Shown: in pieces, positions 24,415 through 32,710 of the stretch
Layout: each line of letters starts with the position of its first letter
Position numbering within the stretch: position 1 is the stretch's first letter
The notes under the pieces: generated by a model
What the model was told of the DNA's origin: nothing
Seen by the model: only the letters and a program-made list of their open reading frames with translations
Databases searched by the model: none
Assembly: GCF_014653215.1 (NCBI RefSeq)
Contig: NZ_BNAI01000002.1
Location: 496,001 to 560,000, forward strand
Reading direction: 5' to 3'
From: Pseudolysinimonas yzui
GTDB taxonomy: Bacteria; Actinomycetota; Actinomycetes; Actinomycetales; Microbacteriaceae
DNA: 64,000 nt
Translations under genes and position numbers: made by a program

Positions 24415-25166
24415 CCCTTCGACAGGCTCAGGGAACGGGGGTTCGCCCCGTCATCGGACTCACCACCTACAAGCAGCGCGCGCAGACCGGCGTGTGGGAC
24501 GTCACCGCCGCGTTCCTGCCCGCCGTGTACTTCGAGGCGGTGCAGCGCGCGGGCGGCATCCCGGTGCTGCTTCCGCCGCAGCCGGTGGACGCCGAGATCG
24601 TGGGCCGGGTGCTGGACGGCCTCGACGGCCTCATCGTCACCGGGGGAGCGGATGTCGATCCGGCTCGATATGGCCAGGATGCGGCTCCCGAGACCGACAA
24701 GCCGCACCTGGAGCGCGACGCCTGGGAGGACGCGCTGCTCTCCGCCGCGATCGACCGCGAGCTGCCGTTCCTCGGCATCTGCCGCGGCATGCAGGTGCTC
24801 AACGTCAACCGCGGCGGGTCGCTGCACCAGCACCTTCCCGACCTCGTCGGCAACGATCGCTACCGCATCGGCAAGGGCCAGTTCGCCACCAATGAGGTCG
24901 TCGTCGAGCCCGGCAGCGAGCTCGACGCCCTCGTCGGCGCGAAGCTGCCGGTGAAGAGCTACCACCATCAGGCGGTCGACACCGTCGGCGACGGGTTGCG
25001 CGTCACCGCCCGCACCGACGACGGCATCGTGCAGGCGGTCGAGCTCGAAGGCGTGCCGTTCGGGGTCGCCGTGCAATGGCATCCGGAAGAGGATGCCGCC
25101 GAAGACGCCCGGCTGTTCGCCGGTCTCGTGGATGCCGCGAGAACGTACGCGGGAGCGAAGGCATGA
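24411..25166 (+). CDS. Gamma-glutamyl hydrolase, PuuD-like class I glutamine amidotransferase
   Basis: A 251-residue peptidase C26-type enzyme. The nucleophile Cys lies in LGICRGMQVLN, and the His and Glu of the triad in QWHPEEDA near the C terminus. It cleaves gamma-glutamyl bonds, releasing glutamate after the amine part has been oxidised. It begins at GTG inside the ligase stop (GTGA). The first eight codons are made by a dispersed repeat (ACCCTTCGACAGGCTCAG), and there is no Shine-Dalgarno site, so translation probably depends on coupling. GTG positions a little downstream (24439 region) could be the ancestral start. Confidence 0.85.
   Translation: MTLRQAQGTGVRPVIGLTTYKQRAQTGVWDVTAAFLPAVYFEAVQRAGGIPVLLPPQPVDAEIVGRVLDGLDGLIVTGGADVDPARYGQDAAPETDKPHLERDAWEDALLSAAIDRELPFLGICRGMQVLNVNRGGSLHQHLPDLVGNDRYRIGKGQFATNEVVVEPGSELDALVGAKLPVKSYHHQAVDTVGDGLRVTARTDDGIVQAVELEGVPFGVAVQWHPEEDAAEDARLFAGLVDAARTYAGAKA
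24412..24432 (+). repeat. Dispersed repeat copy 1 at a start codon
   Basis: This 21-base word contains ACCCTTCGACAGGCTCAG and is identical to 25164-25184. It overlaps the stop of the ligase gene and forms the first codons (TLRQAQ) of the hydrolase. The inner part CCCT-n-AGGG is a partial palindrome. From memory the word is common between genes in related genomes. Confidence 0.75.
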
Positions 25167-26542
25167 CCCTTCGACAGGCTCAGGACGGCGGCTCGACCAC
25201 CGTCATCAACCCGACGGACGAGTCGGTCATCGCCGAGGTGCCGCACACCCCGCTCGAGGCGGTGGATGAGGCGGTCGCCCGGGCGGTGGTCGCCCAGCGG
25301 TCGTGGGCGGCTCTCGCCCCCGCCGACCGCGCTCGCGCGTTGCGGCGGTTCGCGGAGGCGGTCGACGGCGCGGTCGAAGAACTCGCGCGACTCGAGGTGC
25401 GCAACTCGGGGCATCCCATCGGTTCGGCTCGGTGGGAGGCCGGCCACGTGCGCGACGTGCTGAACTACGCCTCGGGGATGCCGGAGCGGCTGATCGGGGC
25501 GCAGATCCCGGTCGCCGGCGGTATCGACGTGACCTTCCACGAACCACTCGGGGTGGTCGGGGTGATCGTGCCGTGGAACTTCCCGATGACGATCGCGTCG
25601 TGGGGGTTCGCTCCGGCGCTCGCCGCCGGCAACGCCGTGCTGCTCAAGCCCGCCGACTGGACGCCGCTCACCGCGATCCGGTTGGGGGAGCTGGCGCTGG
25701 AGTCGGGGCTTCCCGAGTATCTCTTCCAGGTGTTGCCGGGGCGCGGCTCGGTGGTCGGGGAGCGCTTCGTCACACATCCCGAGGTGCGCAAGATCGTCTT
25801 CACCGGGTCGACGGCGGTCGGCAAGCGTGTCGCCGCGGGATGCGCCGAACAGGTGAAACCGGTCACCCTCGAGCTCGGCGGCAAGAGCGCCAACATCGTC
25901 TTCGCCGATGCCGACCTCGAGAAGGCCGCGGCCACGGCACCGGGCTCGGTGTTCGACAACGCGGGGCAGGACTGCTGCGCCCGCTCCCGGCTGCTCGTCG
26001 AGCGCTCGGTGCTGGCGAAGTTCCTCGATCTGCTCGAGCCGGCGGTGCAGGCGTGGAAGGTGGGCGACCCGGCCGACGAGGCGACCGAGATGGGGCCGCT
26101 CGTGTCGGCGGCACACCGCGAGTCGGTGCAGGCGTTTCTCGAGGATGCGCCCATCGCGTTCCGCGGAACCGCCCCCGAGGGTGCGGGGTTCTGGATGGCC
26201 CCGACGGTGCTGCTGCCCGCCCGCACCGATCGCGTCGCGACCGAGGAGATCTTCGGGCCGGTCGTCAGCGTGCTGCCGTTCGACGACGAGGCCGACGCGA
26301 TCGCCCTCGCCAACTCGTCGATCTACGGCCTCTCAGGCTCGATCTGGACCCGCGACCTCGGCCGCGGCATCCGTGTCGCCCGGGGCGTCGAGAGCGGCAA
26401 CCTGTCGGTGAACTCGCACTCGTCGGTGCGCTACAGCACCCCGTTCGGCGGCATGAAGCAGTCCGGCCTCGGCCGCGAACTCGGCCCCGACGCCGCCCTG
26501 CCCTTCACCGAAACCAAGAACGTCTTCTTCAGTCAGGAGTAA
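25163..26542 (+). CDS. Aldehyde dehydrogenase
   Basis: A 459-residue NAD(P)-dependent aldehyde dehydrogenase. GFPGxG-type cofactor region reads VLPGRGSVVGE, the general base Glu is in ELGGKSANIV, and the nucleophile Cys in NAGQDCCARSR. VPWNFPMTI is the N-terminal cofactor motif. It should oxidise a gamma-glutamyl-amino-aldehyde to the acid. The ATG overlaps the hydrolase stop (ATGA), and the N terminus is again encoded by the dispersed repeat (MTLRQAQ). Length is about 20-30 residues shorter at the N terminus than PuuC-type enzymes, which fits a start created by the repeat. Confidence 0.9.
   Translation: MTLRQAQDGGSTTVINPTDESVIAEVPHTPLEAVDEAVARAVVAQRSWAALAPADRARALRRFAEAVDGAVEELARLEVRNSGHPIGSARWEAGHVRDVLNYASGMPERLIGAQIPVAGGIDVTFHEPLGVVGVIVPWNFPMTIASWGFAPALAAGNAVLLKPADWTPLTAIRLGELALESGLPEYLFQVLPGRGSVVGERFVTHPEVRKIVFTGSTAVGKRVAAGCAEQVKPVTLELGGKSANIVFADADLEKAAATAPGSVFDNAGQDCCARSRLLVERSVLAKFLDLLEPAVQAWKVGDPADEATEMGPLVSAAHRESVQAFLEDAPIAFRGTAPEGAGFWMAPTVLLPARTDRVATEEIFGPVVSVLPFDDEADAIALANSSIYGLSGSIWTRDLGRGIRVARGVESGNLSVNSHSSVRYSTPFGGMKQSGLGRELGPDAALPFTETKNVFFSQE
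25164..25184 (+). repeat. Dispersed repeat copy 2 at a start codon
   Basis: Second copy of the 21-base word seen at 24412, in the same orientation and at the same position relative to the gene: it supplies the stop of the previous gene, and codons 1-7 of the dehydrogenase. Confidence 0.75.
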
Positions 26543-26545
26543 CCG

Positions 26546-27319
26546 ATGGACCTCACCCAGAGACTCGCCGGCAAGGTCGCCGTGATCACCGGCGGTGCAT
26601 CCGGTATCGGCCTGGCCACCGCGCGTCGCTTCGCCGCCGAAGGCGCCCGCGTCGTGATCGGCGACCTCGATCCGGTGACGGGCGAGAAGGCCGCCGCCGA
26701 GGTGGGCGGCCTGTTCGTCAAGGTGAACGTCGCCGACAAGGCCGAGGTGGATGCCCTGTTCGACACCGCCGCGACCGAGTACGGGTCGGTCGACATCGCG
26801 TTCAACAACGCCGGCATCTCACCGCCCGACGACGACTCGATCGAGACCACCGAGCTCGAGGCATGGGATCGCGTGCAACTGGTCAACCTCACCAGCGTCT
26901 ACCTGTGCTCACGCGCGGCGCTGCGCCACATGGTGCCGCAAGGCAGCGGCTCGATCATCAACACGGCATCCTTCGTCGCCGTCCTGGGATCCGCCACCAG
27001 CCAGATCTCCTACACCGCCTCAAAAGGCGGGGTGCTCGCGATGACCCGCGAGCTCGGCGTGCAGTTCGCCCGCCAAGGCATCCGCGTCAACGCGCTCTGC
27101 CCCGGCCCGGTCAACACGCCCCTGCTGAAGGAGCTGTTCGCAAAGGATCCCGAGCGTGCCGCCCGACGGCTGGTGCACGTGCCGGTCGGACGATTCGCCG
27201 AACCCGAGGAGCTGGCGGCCGCCGTCGCGTTCCTCGCGAGCGACGACGCATCCTTCATCACCGCCTCGACGTTCCTCGTCGACGGCGGGATCTCCGCCGC
27301 CTACGTCACCCCGCTCTGA
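26546..27319 (+). CDS. Short-chain dehydrogenase/reductase
   Basis: A 257-residue classical SDR. TGGASGIG binds the cofactor, NNAG is present near residue 90, and the catalytic Tyr-Lys pair is in YTASKGG. An acidic residue after the second strand (GDLDP) predicts NAD preference. It lies three bases after the dehydrogenase and overlaps the regulator by one base. In a gamma-glutamyl route for ethanolamine it would oxidise the alcohol end of the conjugate to the aldehyde, a job that PuuB (an amine oxidase, absent here) does in the putrescine route. Confidence 0.88.
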   Translation: MDLTQRLAGKVAVITGGASGIGLATARRFAAEGARVVIGDLDPVTGEKAAAEVGGLFVKVNVADKAEVDALFDTAATEYGSVDIAFNNAGISPPDDDSIETTELEAWDRVQLVNLTSVYLCSRAALRHMVPQGSGSIINTASFVAVLGSATSQISYTASKGGVLAMTRELGVQFARQGIRVNALCPGPVNTPLLKELFAKDPERAARRLVHVPVGRFAEPEELAAAVAFLASDDASFITASTFLVDGGISAAYVTPL

Positions 27320-28041
27320 TGGCCGACGAGCCGGTGTCGCTCGTCGACGAGGCGGTCTTCCGGCCGGTTCGCAGCGGCAACTCGCTGGAAGACACCGTCG
27401 CCCGGCTCATGCAGACCATCCGCCTCGGGGTCGTCGCCCCGGGGCAGGCGCTGCCGTCGGAGCGCGACCTGGCCGCCCGATTCTCGGTGTCACGCGACAC
27501 GGTGCGGGAGGCGATCCGCGAGCTCTCGGAGGCCGGCTACCTGACCTCGAAGCGCGGCCGCTACGGCGGCACCTTCGTCGCCGACCCGCTCCCGCCGCCA
27601 CCGGTCGTGCCCGCCGTCACCCCGACCGCGGCCGAGATCGAGGATGTCGTTGGCCTGCGCGAGATCCTCGAAGTCGGGTCGGTGCGGGCCGCCGCAAGCC
27701 GCAGCCTCGGCGCCGAGGAGCGCGCGCTGCTCTGGACCCGCCTCGGCGAGGTGCAGGCCGCGGCACCCGACGACTACCGCCGCCTCGACTCCCGGCTGCA
27801 CCTCGCGTTCGCCGAGATCGTCGGCGTGCCGTCGCTCGTCACCCTGCTCGCCGACAACCGCTCGCGGGTCAACGAACTGCTCGACACCTTTCCGCTGCTC
27901 GCCCGCACGATCGAGCACTCCAACCGCCAGCACGAGCGAATAGTGTTCGCGATCCTGGCCGGCAACGAGCAGGGCGCGGCCGAGGCGATGCGCGAACACC
28001 TCGAGGCCTCCGCCGTGCTGTTGCGCGGCTTCCTCGCCTGA
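27319..28041 (+). CDS. GntR/FadR-type transcriptional regulator
   Basis: A 240-residue regulator with an N-terminal winged helix (LPSERDLAARFSVSRDTVREAIREL) and a C-terminal FCD ligand domain (LREILEVGSVRAAA, DSRLHLAFAEIVG, EHSNRQHERIVFAI) carrying His residues that bind a metal in this family. Start and the upstream stop share a base (TGATG). As last gene of the ligase-hydrolase-dehydrogenase operon it is probably its local repressor, with the divergent gap at 22848-23046 as target. Confidence 0.88.
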   Translation: MADEPVSLVDEAVFRPVRSGNSLEDTVARLMQTIRLGVVAPGQALPSERDLAARFSVSRDTVREAIRELSEAGYLTSKRGRYGGTFVADPLPPPPVVPAVTPTAAEIEDVVGLREILEVGSVRAAASRSLGAEERALLWTRLGEVQAAAPDDYRRLDSRLHLAFAEIVGVPSLVTLLADNRSRVNELLDTFPLLARTIEHSNRQHERIVFAILAGNEQGAAEAMREHLEASAVLLRGFLA

Positions 28042-28044
28042 GCC

Positions 28045-28293
28045 TCAGGCCGTGGGCGGGGTCTTCGGGGTGCGCGGGGTGGGCTTCGCCGGTGGGGTCG
28101 CGGGCGGCGGCTCGGCTGCCGCGGGAGGCGTCGTGGCGTGCGTGTCGAGGTACAACTGAGCCGCGCGGGTCGCGACGATCAGGTAGCGCACCAGCAGCAC
28201 GGCGACGACGACGATCGCGGCGGTGAGGACCACCCCGCCGAGAAACGTGCCGACGTGCCAGAACCAGCCCATGCCGTATCGGTCGCCGAACAT
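28045..28293 (-). CDS. Small membrane protein with proline-rich tail
   Basis: An 82-residue protein: one strong hydrophobic helix (VGTFLGGVVLTAAIVVVAVLLV, about residues 13-34), then a short linker and a Pro/Ala/Thr-rich C-terminal tail. ATG 28293 follows GAGGAGTGGTG and shares a base with the stop of the gene upstream, so the pair forms a two-gene unit. No family or function is recognised. It converges with the GntR regulator gene. Confidence 0.6.
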   Translation of the reverse strand: MFGDRYGMGWFWHVGTFLGGVVLTAAIVVVAVLLVRYLIVATRAAQLYLDTHATTPPAAAEPPPATPPAKPTPRTPKTPPTA

Positions 28294-28484
28294 CACCACT
28301 CCTCGAGTTCGTGTTCCTTCGCCTGTTCGGCCACCGTGCCGACGGCGATCGCGACGTTGATGCCCCAGGCGATCCACAACAGGATGAGGCGCCAGTCGCG
28401 CGGCCCCTGGGTCGTGGTCTTGACCAGACCGACGGCGCCGAACAGCGCGCTCAGCACGCTGAAGTTGAAGATGAACTTGCGCAT
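28293..28484 (-). CDS. Small membrane protein
   Basis: A 63-residue protein with a basic start (MRKFIFNFSVL), a first hydrophobic stretch, the segment TTQGPRDWRLILLWIAWGINVAIAVG forming a second helix, and an acidic tail EQAKEHELEEW. It has a strong GGAGG ribosome site before its ATG. It is translated together with the proline-tailed membrane protein that follows. Function unknown. Confidence 0.6.
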   Translation of the reverse strand: MRKFIFNFSVLSALFGAVGLVKTTTQGPRDWRLILLWIAWGINVAIAVGTVAEQAKEHELEEW

Positions 28485-28546
28485 GCAGCCTCCCAGGTCG
28501 TGCTTCTCACGCTACCCCGCGACCGCGAAGCCGGGTACCCGGTTGA

Positions 28547-29425
28547 CTACGGGCGGGATGCGGCCTTGCGGGCCCGACGCACGCTGCGGCCATTGATGCG
28601 GGCACCGACCGCGAGGGGCTCGCGGGTCGCGTGCTCCTGCCCGATGTACTGCTTCGCGAACGCGACCGTCTCGACGAGCATGTCGAGGCGCACCTGCGGG
28701 TTGCGGATCTTGTGCAGCCCGATCTCGGCGACGACGTGGCCGGTGAAGCCGTTCTCGACGAGGTAGGTGAGCGTCTCGGCGACCGGCTGGGTTCCCCGGC
28801 CGGGCACGAGGTGCTCGTCGTGCATGTTGCCGTCGTCGACGCTGCGGCGGCCGTCGCAGAGGTGGATGTGTCGCAACTTGTCGCCCATCGCCATCGCGTA
28901 CTCGAGCGAGTCGCGACCGCTGAGCGACGCGTGCGAGAAGTCGAGGGTCATCGCATCGACGTCGAGGTCGAGCGGGTCGGGGCTCGGCGCGTAGGCCTTG
29001 AGGTTCTTGTGGGCGACCTTCCACGGGAACATGTTCTCGACGCAGATCTCGATGCCGGTGTTCTGCGCGGTCTGCCGCACGATGCGTTCGAAGTTCTTGG
29101 CGTAGCCGGCTTCCCACCGGAACGGCGGATGGACGACCACACTCGATGCGCCGACCTCGGCGGCCAGTTCGGCCGACTTCTCCAGCTTCACCTGGGCGTC
29201 GCGACCCCCGATGAGCTGCATCCAGAACAGCGACGGGGCGTGGACGGAGAGGATCGGCAGCGAGTACCGCTCCATGAGCTGCTTCAGCGCCGCGGCATCC
29301 CTCGATACCGGATCGGTCGTCACCATGATCTCGAGACCGTCGTACCCGGCGATGCGTGCGAGCCGGAACGACTGCTCCACACCCAAGAGGATGTTGCAGG
29401 ATGTGCTCATGCCGATCTGAATCAT
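28547..29425 (-). CDS. Sugar phosphate isomerase/epimerase-like TIM-barrel protein
   Basis: A 292-residue AP-endonuclease-2/xylose-isomerase-fold protein. It begins with GMSTSCNILLG and shows IAGYDGLEIMVT (strand 2), CVENMFPWK with a metal-binding Glu, LDFSHASLSG with Asp and His, RHIHLCDGR and a final VAEIGL Glu. Unlike the three barrels of the C-glycoside cluster, it stands alone, divergent from otsA. No ribosome site is seen before ATG 29425; ATG 29410 is an alternative. Substrate unknown; members act on sugars, inosose or keto-sugars. Confidence 0.75.
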   Translation of the reverse strand: MIQIGMSTSCNILLGVEQSFRLARIAGYDGLEIMVTTDPVSRDAAALKQLMERYSLPILSVHAPSLFWMQLIGGRDAQVKLEKSAELAAEVGASSVVVHPPFRWEAGYAKNFERIVRQTAQNTGIEICVENMFPWKVAHKNLKAYAPSPDPLDLDVDAMTLDFSHASLSGRDSLEYAMAMGDKLRHIHLCDGRRSVDDGNMHDEHLVPGRGTQPVAETLTYLVENGFTGHVVAEIGLHKIRNPQVRLDMLVETVAFAKQYIGQEHATREPLAVGARINGRSVRRARKAASRP

Positions 29426-29508
29426 CGCGCTTCAATCTAACGCGACCATGTGTCCGGCGTGTGACGGATTCGGGAACTGCTCCCAGCGGCGGCTGATACC
29501 GTCGTCGA

Positions 29509-30999
29509 ATGGCCGACGAGCGTTTCGCCTTCGTCGTCGTCTCCAACCGCCTGCCGGTCGACCGTGTGGTCGCCGAGGATGGCTCCGCCTCCTGGAAGCA
29601 GTCGCCGGGCGGTCTGGTCACGGCGCTCGAACCGGTCATGCGCCAGACCGAAGGGGCGTGGGTCGGCTGGATCGGGCAGCCCGAGATCATCCTCGAGCCG
29701 TTCACCCACTCGGGCCTGCGCATCGTTCCGCTGGCGCTCAGCGCCGACGAGGTCGAGCACTTCTACGAGGGCTTCAGCAACGACACCATCTGGCCGCTCT
29801 ATCACGACGTCATCGTGCCGGCGACCTACCACCGCGAATGGTGGGACTCCTACGTCGCCGTCAACCAGCGGTTCGCCGACCAGGCCGCGGCGGTCGCCGA
29901 CATCGGGGCGACGGTGTGGGTGCACGACTACCAGCTGCAGCTCGTGCCGCGGATGCTGCGGCTCGCCCGACCCGACCTGGTCATCGGATTCTTCAACCAC
30001 ATCCCGTTCCCCGCCTACGGCCTGTACTCGCAGCTGCCGTGGCGCACCCAGATCATCGAAGGCCTGCTCGGCGCCGACGTGGTCGGCCTTCAGCGGGTGT
30101 CGGATGCCGGCAACTTCTCGCGCGCCGTGCGCCGGCTGCTCGGCTACACGACGCGCAGCCCCTACATCGAGGTGCCGCGCACCGACGACCTGCCGGCTCG
30201 GCGGGTCATCGCCCGGGCGTTCCCGATCTCGATCGACGTCGAGGCGTTCGAGGAACTCGCCCGCAGCCCCGCCGTGCAGGCCCGCGCCGACCAGATCCGC
30301 GCCGAGCTCGGCAACCCGAAGACCGTGATGCTCGGCGTCGACCGCCTCGACTACACGAAGGGCATCGGGCACCGCCTCAAAGCCTTCTCGGAGCTGCTCG
30401 ATGAGGGGCGGCTCAACGTCGCCGATGTGACGCTCGTGCAGGTGGCCAGCCCGAGCCGCGAACGGGTCGAGACCTACAAGCACCTGCGCGACGAGATCGA
30501 GCTGACGGTCGGGCGCATCAACGGCGACTTCGGCACGATCGGGCACCAGGCCGTCAACTACCTGCACCACGGCTTTCCGCGTGAAGAGATGGCGGCGCTC
30601 TACCTCGCCTCCGACGTCATGCTGGTGACCGCCCTGCGCGACGGGATGAACCTCGTCGCGAAGGAGTACGTCGCCGCCCGGCACGACGAAGACGGCGTGC
30701 TCGTGTTGAGCGAGTTCGCCGGGGCGGCCGACGAGCTCAGATCGTCACTGCGCATCAACCCGCACGACATCGACGGGCTGAAGGATGCCATCATGCAGGC
30801 CGTCGACATGCCGCGAGCCGAGCGGCGCAAGCGGATGCGCGCCCTGCGCAAGCGGGTGCGCGAGAACGATGTCGGCCACTGGTCGCGCAGCTTCCTGCGC
30901 GCCCTGAGCGATGCGAGCGGAGGCATCGACCGTCTCGGTGCCGACCTCGACCCGCTGGGCGACCTCGAGTGGACCGTCGAGCGCCCCCCGAAACCGTGA
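29509..30999 (+). CDS. otsA: Trehalose-6-phosphate synthase
   Basis: A 496-residue GT20 glycosyltransferase that makes trehalose 6-phosphate from UDP-glucose (or ADP-/GDP-glucose) and glucose 6-phosphate. Visible blocks are VSNRLPVDR at the N terminus, SPGGLVTAL, VWVHDYQLQLVPRMLR, GFFNHIPFPAYGLYSQLPW, GVDRLDYTKGIGHRL and LRDGMNLVAKEYVAA. Only a short GATACC -10-like element (29495-29500) precedes the ATG, so the mRNA may be leaderless. The stop overlaps otsB. Confidence 0.95.
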   Translation: MADERFAFVVVSNRLPVDRVVAEDGSASWKQSPGGLVTALEPVMRQTEGAWVGWIGQPEIILEPFTHSGLRIVPLALSADEVEHFYEGFSNDTIWPLYHDVIVPATYHREWWDSYVAVNQRFADQAAAVADIGATVWVHDYQLQLVPRMLRLARPDLVIGFFNHIPFPAYGLYSQLPWRTQIIEGLLGADVVGLQRVSDAGNFSRAVRRLLGYTTRSPYIEVPRTDDLPARRVIARAFPISIDVEAFEELARSPAVQARADQIRAELGNPKTVMLGVDRLDYTKGIGHRLKAFSELLDEGRLNVADVTLVQVASPSRERVETYKHLRDEIELTVGRINGDFGTIGHQAVNYLHHGFPREEMAALYLASDVMLVTALRDGMNLVAKEYVAARHDEDGVLVLSEFAGAADELRSSLRINPHDIDGLKDAIMQAVDMPRAERRKRMRALRKRVRENDVGHWSRSFLRALSDASGGIDRLGADLDPLGDLEWTVERPPKP

Positions 31000-31811
31000 A
31001 CGAACCCCGGCACCGCGCCGCCGCGGCCCCCCTCCCCTCGTCGCTCGTCGGCGCGTTGCGCGAACTCGCCCGCACCCGCCGGCTGCTCGTCGCCCTCGAC
31101 TTCGACGGCACCCTCGCGCCCGAGGTGGACTCCCCCGAGAAGGCACGTGCGATCCCCGAAGCCCGCGAGGCCGTGCTCGCGCTGCTGAAGCTGCCGAACA
31201 CCCGCGTCGCCCTCGTGTCGGGTCGCGCGCTGCGCAGCCTCATCGAGGTGTCGGACCTCCCCGACAGCGTGCTGCTGGTCGGCTCGCACGGGATCGAACT
31301 GCGGCTCGACAATCCCGAAGACCGGGTGAGCCTCGACACCGCCGAGATCGAACAGGTCGAGGTGCTGCACGAGGTGCTCGGCGAGGTCGCCGACTCGATC
31401 GATCAGGTCTGGCTGGAGTCCAAGCCCGCGGGCTTCGCCCTGCACACCCGGCTCGCGACGGAAGACAACTCGCGGCTCGCCCACCTCGTCGCCCTCTCCG
31501 AGGCGCAGGCCGAGATCGAGAACCTCACCGTGCGGCAGGGCAAGAATGTGCTCGAATTCGCGGTGCGCTCGACGACGAAAGGCGAGGCGGTCGAGCATCT
31601 GCGCCGGTACACGGCCGCCGACGCCGTCTTCTACGCGGGTGACGACGTCACCGACGAGGATGCCTTCGCGGCCCTGCTGTCGCACGATGTCGGGGTGAAG
31701 AGCGGCCCCGGCCCGACCGAGGCCGCGTTCCGCGTCGCCGGTCCCGAGGAGGTCGCCCTCGTGCTCAAGACCCTCGCGACGTTCCGCGAAGGCGACGTGC
31801 ACGAACAGTAG
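30996..31811 (+). CDS. otsB: Trehalose-6-phosphate phosphatase
   Basis: A 271-residue HAD phosphatase that converts trehalose 6-phosphate to trehalose. Motif I is VALDFDGTLAP (Asp nucleophile and Asp acid), motif II SGRALRSL and motif IV GDDVTDEDAFAAL. It starts at GTG within the otsA stop (GTGA overlap), so synthase and phosphatase are made together. Length fits the single-domain bacterial enzyme. Confidence 0.93.
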   Translation: MNEPRHRAAAAPLPSSLVGALRELARTRRLLVALDFDGTLAPEVDSPEKARAIPEAREAVLALLKLPNTRVALVSGRALRSLIEVSDLPDSVLLVGSHGIELRLDNPEDRVSLDTAEIEQVEVLHEVLGEVADSIDQVWLESKPAGFALHTRLATEDNSRLAHLVALSEAQAEIENLTVRQGKNVLEFAVRSTTKGEAVEHLRRYTAADAVFYAGDDVTDEDAFAALLSHDVGVKSGPGPTEAAFRVAGPEEVALVLKTLATFREGDVHEQ

Positions 31812-31824
31812 GCAGGATGGGGGC

Positions 31825-32661
31825 ATGAGCATCCCGTCGATCCCTCTCAACACCGGCGCCGTCATCCCTCAGGTCGGGCTGGGCACCTGGCCGCTCGACG
31901 ACGCGCAGGCGGCGGACGCGGTCGTGACCGCGATCGGCCTGGGTTATCGCCACATCGACACCGCGACCCGGTACGGCAACGAGACCGGTGTGGGCGAAGG
32001 CATCCATCGCTCGGCGATCGCCCGTGAGGAGCTGTTCGTCACGACGAAACTCGACGGCGAGTTCCAGGGCGACGACCGGGCGATCGACGGGCTGCGGGCG
32101 GCGCTCGACCGGCTCGACATGTCGTACGTGGACCTGCTGCTCATCCACTGGCCGCTGCCGCAGCGCGACCAGTACGTGTCGACCTGGCGCACCTTCGAGA
32201 AGCTGTACGCCGACGGGCTCGCCCGAGCGATCGGGGTGTCGAACTTCACGCCCGCCCACCTCGAGCGCCTCGCCGCCGAGACCTCGGTGGTGCCCGCGGT
32301 CAACCAGATCCAGATCAGTCCGCAGATCGTGCGGCTCGAGCAGCGGGCCTACGACACCGCGCACGGCATCGTCACCCAGTCGTGGAGCCCGCTCGGCGGA
32401 GGGAGCGGCGCGCGATCGCTGCTCGCCGAACCGGTGATCGTCGGCATCGCGTCGCGGCTGGAACGCACCCCGGCGCAGGTCGTGCTGCGCTGGCACGTGC
32501 AGCAGGGGCTCGTCGTCATCCCGAAGAGCACCGACCCGGTGCGCCTCGCCCAGAATCTCGACCTCTTCTCATTCGAGCTCTCCGCCGAGGACATGGCCGC
32601 GCTCGCGACCCTCGACGCCGGTCCCGACGCCGGAGTCGACTCCGACCGCGGCGGCCACTGA
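31825..32661 (+). CDS. Aldo/keto reductase
   Basis: A 278-residue NADPH-dependent reductase of the AKR fold. The catalytic tetrad is visible: Asp and Tyr in [11 protein letters not shown], Lys in VTTKLDG and His in LLIHWPLP. The cofactor site reads [14 protein letters not shown] near the C terminus. It starts 13 bases after otsB; TAGGCA overlapping the otsB stop may give it a separate near-leaderless promoter. It is close in layout to 2,5-diketo-gluconate reductases, but the substrate is not known. Confidence 0.92.
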   Translation: MSIPSIPLNTGAVIPQVGLGTWPLDDAQAADAVVTAIGLGYRHIDTATRYGNETGVGEGIHRSAIAREELFVTTKLDGEFQGDDRAIDGLRAALDRLDMSYVDLLLIHWPLPQRDQYVSTWRTFEKLYADGLARAIGVSNFTPAHLERLAAETSVVPAVNQIQISPQIVRLEQRAYDTAHGIVTQSWSPLGGGSGARSLLAEPVIVGIASRLERTPAQVVLRWHVQQGLVVIPKSTDPVRLAQNLDLFSFELSAEDMAALATLDAGPDAGVDSDRGGH

Positions 32662-32710
32662 CCCCAGACCGCGCGCAGCGACCCCTGCGGGCGGACGGTA
32701 CCCTCGTCAC

